Assembly: GCA_020796225.1 (NCBI GenBank)
Contig: CM036756.1
Span: 56,574,616-56,638,615 of the forward strand
DNA from: Arion vulgaris
Taxonomy: Eukaryota; Mollusca; Gastropoda; Stylommatophora; Arionidae
Direction of reading: 5' to 3'
Length of the DNA stretch: 64,000 nt
Position 1 is the first letter of the stretch, and each line of letters starts with the position of its first letter. Both the position numbers and the translations under genes were made by a program. A model generated the notes under the pieces. That model saw only the letters and a list, made by a program, of their open reading frames with translations. It was not told the origin of the DNA and searched no databases. Positions 56,370 to 64,000 of the stretch are shown here, piece after piece.

Positions 56370-56720
56370 GACAAACGGAGGATACAACACAGAGCACGAC
56401 AGTATAAACACACTAAACAGAAAAGCACAGACCACAGTCTTCAGACTTAGAACGGAACACTGCAGTCTCAGAGCACACCTCCATAGAATGGTCTCAGGGA
56501 CTCGGCTGCCTGCACCTGTGGAGCACTAAAACAGTCCCCAGAGCACATCCTGAAAGACTGCCCAGCCTGAGCAGTGTGAGAATGGAAATCTGGCCAACAG
56601 AAACAACCCTACAAAACAAATTATGGGCGACCTGTGAAGACTTCAAGCATACCGCCCTGTTTATGACACTACCGAGTAGTCTCATAGCAGAAGTTGATCA
56701 CAGAAGAAGAAGAAGAAGGT
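56370..56720 (+). pseudogene. LINE family F3 C-terminus
   Basis: INTLNRKAQTTVFRLRTEHC, then SPEHILKDCPA after a shift. The end is (GAA)n at 56704-56716. Confidence 0.65.
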
Positions 56721-57059
56721 GCCTGGTATGACGCTTCTTACTGTTTTTGTGTGAAATTCTGCTTTCCTTGTTATTAGTGTCCATCGTCATACAGGCTTCG
56801 ACTTCAGAGGTGCTATATTTATTTTTATATTGTAGTTATTTAGTTATCTGCAGGTGGATGGATCTACTGGCAACTCTTTCTGATAGGGCAAGCTTCAGGA
56901 GTTTGCAATCAAATCCCAGAAGGCTGCTTGACATGATGTGATGAAGGGTGCAATACCACAAGATGGATAGTGTTCTACTTCAGATGGGATGTTCATATGA
57001 ATCTCTTAGAACCTTGAAGACATGCTGATGATAAAAGAGTTGATTCTTTTCAAGTAGAG

Positions 57060-57625
57060 CAGACATGGAGAAGGAGGAACAAATGAATGTGTCAAGATAA
57101 GAATACAAAAGCAAAAGGAAACTTTATTGCATTGAGTAAGATATGGAAGTCAAAGGAGATCAAAACAAACACAAAGCTGAGAATCTGTCAATCAAATGTG
57201 ACGTCAGTGCTGTTCTATGGCTTGGAAATATGGAAGACAACAAAAGAAACCATCAGAAAACTACTGACCTTCACAAATGGATGTTTACGTAGAATAGATG
57301 GACTGAGATGGTATGATAAGATTACAAATGAGGAACTCAGAGAAAGAACTATGCAGATACCAGTGGAGAAAGAGCTCAGGAAGAGACGCTGGTGATGGAT
57401 AGGTCATACATTGAGAAGACCGACCGGAAGCATTGCAAGACAGGCACTGTTTTGGAACCCACAGGGAAAGAGGAGTATGGGAAGGCCTAGACTGACCTGG
57501 AGAAGAGAGCTGGAGGCTGATATTAAAAGGATAGGTAAAACATGGAAAGAATTGAAAGGGATGGCAAGAGAGAGGAAGAGCTGGAAGAAGTTTGTTGAAG
57601 ACCTGTGCTCCGTTGGAAGTTGAAA
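57060..57625 (+). pseudogene. RTE-like LINE, C-terminal half
   Basis: Frames: VKIRIQKAKGNFIALSKIWK, LRICQSNVTSVLFYGLEIWK, NGCLRRIDGLRWYDKITNEE, then GHTLRRPTGSIARQALFWNP and RERKSWKKFVEDLCSVGS, with only one in-frame TGA (near 57394). Sister subfamily of the 21.5 kb element and source type for 4.15 kb. Confidence 0.82.
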
Positions 57626-57974
57626 GGTGAAGAAGAAGCAGACAAGACTCTCCAGCAGATTTTATCACAGTGAAGATTATATAGATCTTTACTTTGTTAG
57701 CAGGACGAATCTGTATTGGTGGCACACTATAGGGAAGGGAAGCAAGGTCTTAGCCAGTATGCAAAGCACAAGCTATCTCTGCACCTCACCAAGCTCAGAA
57801 ACATGTGTTACTTGTTTCTGTACTTAACCATGCAGATCTAGGATTTTTGGCAACTTTTCTGTCATTCTGCATTGTGCTTGGAATTCACAATAGAATATTG
57901 TGAAACCATTTGCATCATCTTTGGATGTACTGCATAGAAACCAATGACATTTGTACTTGCTGTAGAGATAAAGT

Positions 57975-58350
57975 AGCAGCATATCCTATGAACGTCGCTT
58001 TCATCACAGCCTGCCTGACAATCTCTCTGTCTCTAGCAAATTCTCCCACCTATTCCAGCATCATGTTCCAGGTTGCTTCCTTTCGTTTGCTTGAAATATT
58101 GTCTATACATTCAACATTGTCTCTTGCATAAACTTCACTGTCTTTTGTAGCTCACACAAAGGTCAGTGTCATTTTATGCCAGGTTTCTTTGATATCCTGC
58201 TGCCACCTTCATCTTGGTCGACCCTTGCCTCGTACTCCAGGAACCATACCTTCCATTACTGTTGTCTCCAAACCATTGTGATGTTTAACGTGGCCAAAAT
58301 ATTTCATATTCGATACAGGATGTTATTCATGAGCCAATGCTCTCAATGTA
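57975..58350 (-). pseudogene. LINE family E C-terminal scrap
   Basis: Reversed wording of CATGTTCCAGGTTGCTTCCT and GACCCTTGCCTCGTACTCCA corresponds to the GxxVPGxRGRGRP ending seen in family E. Heavy decay. Confidence 0.45.
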
Positions 58351-58394
58351 GATCTTGTAGGATGTCTGTTTTTTTCTATTCTCTTGCTGTGGAG

Positions 58395-58600
58395 ATAAAG
58401 AGTTTGAAATAACATGAAGTACAGGTAGAATGGTGCCTGAGGGGCAGAATGAGTAGTATGTTCAACTAACAGGACACAGAAACCATCTGTATACATACTC
58501 TTTGATATCTGTTGGGGGAGACTGAGCACCTATGGGTCTGCTTGGAGTGCTATGACATCATTTTAGTAACCAATAACCAATAAAATAAAGAAAGATACAC
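58395..58600 (+). repeat. LINE family F2 3'-UTR
   Basis: GGTGCCTGAGGGGCAGAATG and TCTGTTGGGGGAGACTGAGC match 31775-31950. Confidence 0.6.
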
Positions 58601-58624
58601 TTATAATGTACTATTTGCTACATA

Positions 58625-58835
58625 GGGTGGAGCCTGGCCGAATGGATTAGAGCGCTGCTCCCTTTTGGAGGACCTGGGTTCAATCCAAGGTAAGATCAAG
58701 GAGTATTTCTGTCAAGAGCATAAAAACACCATAACCTGAACAGTTTTTGGCAACTGCACTAGCCATGCACCATTAAATATACAGGCTCATGCTCCATGTC
58801 CTACACCACCCAAAAAGTGGTAGAATGGGCAGTAA
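58625..58835 (+). mobile_element. SINE-D, tRNA(Ser/Leu)-derived
   Basis: The head GCCTGGCCGAATGGATTAGA followed by GACCTGGGTTCAATCC shows clear A and B boxes. The body ends CATGTCCTACACCACCC. It is not a tRNA gene: no acceptor stem closes it. 80 bp before exon 8. Confidence 0.75.
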
Positions 58836-58913
58836 CGACAATTAAAATTAAAACAAATTTTTGTTAATTAAAAAACATTTGCAACACAATCTTCAGCAGC
58901 TTGATACTTGCAG

Positions 58914-59021
58914 GGCTCCAGTCAGATACGATCACTTCCTGAACCTGAGCTAGTTGAATTTGTCCTTGATGACTCTCTGAAGAATGCAATACAAGAGGCC
59001 AAAAAACACTATGCTGTCTTG
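58914..59021 (+). CDS. CROT: CROT-like exon 8, out of phase by one base with exon 7
   Basis: After acceptor CTTGCAG the 36 codons read GSSQIRSLPEPELVEFVLDD then SLKNAIQEAKKHYAVL, up to donor GTATGT at 59022. This matches GSEKVRDIPLPEELIFIVDE...INQAKAQY of CROT. Exon 7 leaves one base, so splicing onto GG CTC CAG would reach TGA within nine codons. Removing one G from the GGG at 58913-58915 restores the family frame. Either the assembly has a surplus G or the gene is broken here. Confidence 0.82.
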
Positions 59022-59639
59022 GTATGTTATCTGTCCACTATTGTCTTTTTTTTAATCAATACTTTTTCTGTATTATATATAAAGTCACAATTATGTCAAA
59101 TTCTTATCAAATTTTTGTTTGTGTGTAGTCTACATGTGAATTTTGAACCATAACCAAGCAGGCAAGAACAAATTTGGGGACCACAGTGATGTGTATTTTT
59201 TAGAAGAGGCAGGACATTTGGCTGATGAGAGATATATTTCAAAATACTTTTAGTGACAAAGTTCTCCCCAGGACAAGCTATTAGATGATAACATTGTAAG
59301 GGGTATTGAATCTATTCTAAAATTCCCATCCTGGAGAACCACATCAACATGACAAGAAATAACTACCATTTTGGATAACAATTTCTGGTTGTCTGAACAA
59401 ATTTGTACACCTTTTTGGCCAACAGCAGAATTAATCACTTATATTGGGGGATGCTTGGTCTTCAGAGATGCTTTTGCCCCAGAAGTGTGTTGATTGTCCA
59501 CCTTTTGGATGGACAGTTGAGAACATCCCTTTCTTGATATGAGGCCCAAGAACTTTTCCCAAATTCGATACTTTAGAAAAGTACAATTAGTGCAGTACCT
59601 AAAGTAGGATAACATTCTCAGAGTAATACCTATCCAATG

Positions 59640-59912
59640 CTATAAAAAAGTAAAGAATCCTTGTTATACCACATTGTATATAGGGTAATATGGTGTTAGG
59701 CCCGTATTTTTCATTGATAGTCAGCACACTATGGGTGATGTCAACATCACACCTGCCACCTTTACTTTCCAGTCCTTTTCCTGGTATCCAAGTCAGGCTG
59801 GGTCGACGTGAGAGCCCACGGTCTGAACAATTTTGATGCCCACTGTGGAATTAAACCTGGACCACTAGCCTAAGAAACGAGTTCACTAACAACTACGCTA
59901 CTGCGGCTCTCA
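59640..59912 (-). mobile_element. SINE-C
   Basis: Reversed, GTCAGGCTGGGTCGACGTGA and a head GTAGTTGTTAGTGAACTCG. Confidence 0.8.
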
Positions 59913-59935
59913 TACAATGCTATGTTTTTTTTAAT

Positions 59936-60090
59936 TTGTCACTCCTGTTGTTCGCTTGCTTGATAAAGGCCTTGTTGGTCGAAACGTTGCTGTATTTTGT
60001 CATTGTTTTTGTAATTTGTAAAACTACAGTACTTTGTGATTACGTGTTTTGCCATTCAAATAGTTTTACTGCAGTCTCATATATATATTG
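59936..60090 (+). repeat. Penelope-like element tail, solo
   Basis: TGATAAAGGCCTTGTTGGTC, GAAACGTTGCTGTATTTTGT, GTAAAACTACAGTACTTTGT. Nearly the same as the tail of the element at 29030-29115. Lies 40 bp before exon 9. Confidence 0.75.
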
Positions 60091-60131
60091 TGAATACATT
60101 GTTGCTATAACATGTCTATACATTATTTCAG

Positions 60132-60262
60132 AGTAATTGTGGTACAGCGGAGGTTTTAGAATATACAAAGTTTGGCAAGAACTATTGTAAACAGATCAAG
60201 ATACACCCAGATGTGTATTGCCAGTTGGCAATGCAGTTGGCCTACTATACATTGTATGGCAG
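60132..60262 (+). CDS. CROT: CROT-like exon 9
   Basis: Acceptor ATTTCAG precedes 60132 and donor GTGAGT follows 60262. It reads SNCGTAEVLEYTKFGKNYCK then QIKIHPDVYCQLAMQLAYYT and LYGR. This matches the AYAFTSFGKKLTK...HPDTFIQLALQLAYYRLHG block, a hallmark of the family (the FGK and QLAxQLAYY motifs). It is intact, and two bases are left over for the next exon. Confidence 0.92.
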
Positions 60263-60414
60263 GTGAGTTATGGAACGTTTTTTTCTGTTTATGAGATTTT
60301 AGCAGTGCACATTTACGAAGTAGCCAGTATTATATGACATGGCATTGAAATTTGACTTACTTGTGTTCACTTAATTTGATTCTGTGAATTTGAATTTGGT
60401 TTCCAGTTATATGT

Positions 60415-60830
60415 AAGTGGGATGGATTAGCATAATGCATAAGCGTTTGCCTATCTATTTTCTAGGCACCACTTATAGATTTAGTAGTTTGCCATTACTT
60501 TCTGAATGGTGTGGTCTATTTTTACTGTTTGTAAAAATCCAGATTTAGTAGTTTGCCATTACTTTCTGAATCGTGTGGTCTATTTTTACTGCTTGTAAAA
60601 ATCCAGATTTAGTAGTTTGCCATTACTTTCTGAATGGTGTGGTCTATTTTTACTGCTTGTAAAAATCCAGATTTAGTAGTTTGCCATTACTTTCTGAATG
60701 GTGTGGTCTATTTTTACTGCTTGTAAAAATCCACAATAACGAATTTGCTTTTAAACTGCCCGCCGGAGTTTGAACCAGATACGCTTGGGTTGTGATCACA
60801 ACTACTGTTTAAGCTACAGACCCCCACAAT
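60415..60830 (+). repeat. SINE-G-related repeat with a 64-bp tandem block
   Basis: The head GGATTAGCATAATGCATAAG is followed by four near-identical 64-bp units (ATTTAGTAGTTTGCCATTAC...AAAAATCCAG, 60478-60733), then GAGTTTGAACCAGATACGCT. The other copies (10.0, 14.4 kb) have one unit, so the block expanded here. Confidence 0.8.
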
Positions 60831-61099
60831 TTCTGTTACTCATGCAAATCCTTTTTGTGACCCTTTATCCACAGCCTGCCTGATAGAAGATTGGGGTTAA
60901 CCCGAAGTTCTTATTATTTTTTTTAAAGTATGTAATGCGGGGTTTTAACCATGTTCTAAGGGAATCATAGAAAAGGTTGCTTTTGACCGATTACTCAGTT
61001 TTAAACTATGTAAATTACAAATTCAAATTACATTTTCCTAAAATACAACACATGAAAGTCTGAGATCATTGTTAATGATTACTTTGTGATTCATCCCAC

Positions 61100-61330
61100 C
61101 GTGTGGTCCCGGGCCTGCAAGGAAATGAAATAGTACCACTCGCCTACAAGGCATGTCATAGGAGGTGACTGTGTAGGGGCCTAGGGTAGCTACCTAGTAA
61201 ATAAAAAGCGTAGCAGAAATTGGATGTGCTGGTCTACTTGTAGGTGTGTACCAAATGTCAATTGCTCTTACGGACCCATACAGATCACCAGATAGGTTAA
61301 AAGTGGTTGATATACGTTTGAAGAAGAAAT
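61100..61330 (+). mobile_element. SINE-B
   Basis: Sense copy, diverged; GTGTGGTCCCGGGCC at the head preserves the tRNA-like start. Confidence 0.75.
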
Positions 61331-61334
61331 GTTC

Positions 61335-61915
61335 ACAAGTAAAATTTGAATTCCTTTGTCATTAACTCACAATCAGAAATAAATATAAAGAGCTTGAACA
61401 TATGTGTAGAATGCATTTGAACACTTTGACAAAAAACTTCAATGGACAGCAGATGGAAGGAGAAGGACAAGGACAGAACAAATGAAGTCTAGAGAATTGG
61501 ACAGAAATGGAAACGATAAATTGATACATGAAATACCAATGAAAACAACAGACAAGCTGGATTGGGGATCTCTGTGAATGACATGTACTTCTTGGACAAA
61601 AGAGGATATAGAAGACAGTATCTATGTTTGAATATAATTTATTGGGGTCAAATGCTAACAGGCACAGTAGTATATTTTATTTTAAATATTTTGTTGTTGT
61701 TGATTGTAGTTCAAGTAAATACATAAGGAAATGAAGTCAATATTTTCATTATTTGAAAAGCCATCAGTTATAGGATATGAGTTGCAAAGCATGAACATGC
61801 TCTTAGCGCAATCATGCATGCGCAGTAGTGGCAAAAATTATAAATAAGAGTAAATGAGTTCAGTGTTATAGAAAAAAAAGATGTCTGGGAATGCAAAGCT
61901 AAGCAAACCCAAAGA
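61335..61915. other. intronic, no feature seen
   Basis: No repeat family or exon recognised. Confidence 0.35.
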
Positions 61916-61920
61916 CTGGT

Positions 61921-62082
61921 CCGTCTAGGGAAGCTTCCTAGTAAATAAAAAGCACACAGAAATCGGATGTTTGCCTACCTGTAGGTCATAACTGGCAAGA
62001 TAAATCGCTCTTAGGCGCAAATCACATACAAATCCAATGAATGGTTTTAACACATGGTTGATATGGAAGTCGAAGAGACTGG
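61921..62082 (+). mobile_element. SINE-B, 5'-truncated
   Basis: Starts at CTAGGGAAGCTTCCTAGTAA and keeps the rest. 40 bp before the tentative exon 10. Confidence 0.75.
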
Positions 62083-62120
62083 AATTGTATAAATTCATTT
62101 TGTTTTTTTTGGGTTTTCAG

Positions 62121-62183
62121 AATGCTCCAATTTATGCAGCTCCTATAAAACATTTCTACGTGACTCTGAGCTGGAACATCACC
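62121..62183 (+). CDS. CROT: possible CROT-like exon 10, tentative
   Basis: A pyrimidine-rich acceptor (GGGTTTTCAG, ending at 62120) is followed by a frame reading NAPIYAAPIKHFYVTLSWNI, and a GTAAGC donor starts near 62184. The IYAAPIKHFY part resembles the CYETAMTRHFYHGRTET region expected next in CROT. The frame does not fit the two bases left by exon 9, and the residues after HFY do not match well unless a further shift is allowed (a RDSELEHH reading in another frame). Distance and order fit. Remaining C-terminal exons would lie beyond the window. Confidence 0.4.
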
Positions 62184-62782
62184 AGTAAGCTAAAGCTTGT
62201 ACAGAAATGATGGATTCTTCCTGTTTCAGTTTTTGCATTCATGTCTTTTATTTTCTATTAATGTAGTCATTCATATATTAAAATAATTTCTTCATTTTTG
62301 TAAAAGTGAACATAAACTCTGAAAAAATATGTTGGGCATAACAAAATATAATTATTGTCCATCTGTTTTTGTTATTTCATTGTTAATCGGCCATCTCTGT
62401 CTTCCACCCCATCAGGTCTTTCACAGAGGGGTACATGGTTTATTACTTGTATGGTTTATGTGAACATTGGTACCGAATTCATGCTGGGTCAACTTGAGAG
62501 GCATTACAGTTGACAAAATCATACATTCACTGTAAAATTTCAACCTGTGCCCTGCTTCTACTTGGATGTACAGTTGACTGACTGGTTCTGTCATTATGTG
62601 ATAAAAGTATATCCATCGCGTGTAAATAATAATAATTTTCCTAAAAAAAATACAGTGAAAACTCCTTATTCTTTGGGATAGCACAAACATATGTCCAAAA
62701 CTGAAGTGCATGATTTTGAAGGCAGTTAGGAATTTATTGCCCTGACTGTATATGTTATTCTGCTTTTATAGCAAGTCAGATT

Positions 62783-62865
62783 TATTCACTTCTTGTGTAT
62801 CCTTTGCTTGATAAAGGCATTTTGGTAGAAATGTCACATATTATTTTTTTTTTTGTAATAAGTAC
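62783..62865 (+). repeat. Penelope-like element tail fragment
   Basis: TTTGCTTGATAAAGGCATTT then TGGTAGAAATGTC. Confidence 0.55.
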
Positions 62866-62904
62866 AACAGATAAAACAAGCATGACAAAGATTTTTTTAT
62901 CTTC

Positions 62905-63310
62905 TTCTCTTCCACCATTTATTTTTTATAGAAGTGTTGGGGGTGAACGTTAATTTTTGTGTGTGCTTTTAAAAGTCTTTGTAAGCTTTTTCATGTTCGT
63001 AAGGCTGTTCTTGATGCCGTGCTCCATTTTTTGCTGGTCTTCCTCTTGCCTTGTACTCATTATACTTTTTCTGTGTGGCTCTCTGTGGTAGGTAATACCA
63101 GGGCATTCTGGTCAGGTGTCCAAACCATTTAATCTGATGTTCATTTATGAATTGCAAACTGGTTTCACATCCAGTCTCCTTGTTTTCTTCATTTCTAATT
63201 TTGTCTCCATGTAACCCCTGCAGCTCTTCTAAGACACCTCATCTCTGTCGTTATGATTTTCCACTCATTAGCTGCTGTTTTTGGGCCATATTTGGCCCTG
63301 GTAACATAGT
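62905..63310 (-). pseudogene. LINE family C C-terminus
   Basis: Minus frame: LQFINEHQIKWFGHLTRMPW then YNEYKARGRPAKNGARHQEQ. Intact over 62 codons, the best preserved copy here. Confidence 0.78.
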
Positions 63311-63439
63311 GTTGGCCAGAAAATCGTTCTTATGAGATTTGCTTAGTTGTTAGCGGTATCTCTTTATGTGACAACAGTGATGTTAACTGTCCCAGTACTT
63401 TTGCTTTACTCAACAGAGATAAAATAGAAATTGAACAGT

Positions 63440-63850
63440 TTGAAATCTCGTTCCTCCCTCAACAACAGATGGAAATGGAATGGAAGGAAATTAGAAAACA
63501 AATATGGCAAAGATCAAATACTAAGAGCATGAATATTTCCAGTGGCAGCATGGACATTTAAGGCAGTGAATAACATTGTGCTTTTGAGTATAAATGTTAC
63601 AGAAGAGTCCTCCGTATATCATGGACAGAGAAGAGAACAAATAGATCTATCTAGAAAGAACTCAAAATCAAAGAAAACTATTGATCTACAAATAAAAATG
63701 AAAAAATTAAATTGTAGACATATAAAGAGAATGAAGGGCTGAGACCATCATGGAAGGGGGGGATCCCGCAAAAGAGGAGAGGAAGATCAGGAGAAGATGG
63801 ATTGATGGTTTGAGCTGGCTACAGGGGCGGACATCTGGCCTGAAAAATTC
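63440..63850 (+). pseudogene. RTE-like LINE (family E) C-terminus
   Basis: Shifted frames: LRA-IFPVAAWTFKAVN, CYRRVLRISWTEKRTNRSI, KELKIKENY, GIPQKRRGRSGEDGLM. This follows FPVAxYGxxxW...CYRRxLxIxWTxxRTNxSIxxEL of RTE/BovB-like LINEs. Confidence 0.7.
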
Positions 63851-63904
63851 TGAGGACTGTAAGGTGAAAAAGTTCTGCTCAGGACAAGTATTGATGATGA
63901 TGAT

Positions 63905-63985
63905 GATTTTGTAAAACTACAGTATTTTGATTTTATGTGTTCACCTTTTGCTACATAATTTTACTTCAGTCTTGTCTTATATAGA
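63905..63985 (+). repeat. Penelope-like element tail fragment
   Basis: TTTTGTAAAACTACAGTATT, TTATGTGTTCACCTTTTG and TAATTTTACTTCAGTCTTG, the 3' part of the tail. Confidence 0.55.
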
Positions 63986-64000
63986 TGAAAAAATTCATTA

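Noticed and set aside
58625..58700. tRNA(Ser/Leu) gene candidate
   Set aside because: A and B boxes are good, but no acceptor stem closes and the sequence runs on into a repeat body also present at 40.2 kb. It is a SINE head.

Overview
This window looks like nuclear DNA from an animal, most likely a gastropod mollusc. The grounds are a GT-AG split host gene, dense non-LTR retrotransposons, tRNA-derived SINEs, Penelope-like and hAT elements, an 18S rRNA fragment, and no bacterial gene organisation. The snail placement is inference: it rests on repeat style, the 18S wording and a SPIN-like hAT fragment (this family has been reported from a pond snail). A run of Ns at 42429-42528 marks an assembly gap.

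The one convincing host gene lies on the + strand from about 43.4 kb to beyond 62 kb. It is a carnitine acyltransferase, best matched to peroxisomal carnitine O-octanoyltransferase (CROT). Nine exons with GT-AG borders can be read, plus a tentative tenth. They cover roughly the N-terminal third to the middle of the protein, including the catalytic histidine, which is the first codon of exon 7. The first exon(s) and the C-terminal part were not found here. Exons 2 and 5 and the exon 7/8 junction each carry one surplus base, so the gene is either mis-assembled or decaying. A separate terminal-exon-like ORF (47185-47397) sits in intron 3.

From 1 to 43 kb there is no recognisable host gene. The sequence is a nested mosaic of two related SINE families (here SINE-A and SINE-B, about 240-260 bp, GAA-rich tails, 8-12 bp target duplications), several other tRNA-derived SINEs, 5'-truncated RTE-like LINEs, RNase H-bearing I-like LINEs, a Penelope-like element with a broken GIY-YIG endonuclease, four hAT-type elements and minisatellites. 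A GC-rich island at 24.4-26.2 kb joins an unclassified repeat to the 5' end of an 18S rRNA gene and likely external spacer. The CROT introns hold the same families plus a 21-bp minisatellite, a 32-bp minisatellite and a fold-back element.

The mobile elements act as a layered record: SINE in SINE, hAT in SINE, SINE in LINE, and LINEs flanked by unusually long duplications (74 bp at 40-41 kb, about 130-150 bp at 51-52 kb, the latter copying half of CROT exon 5). Coordinates of degenerate repeats are read by eye and are approximate to some tens of bases unless a target duplication fixes them.
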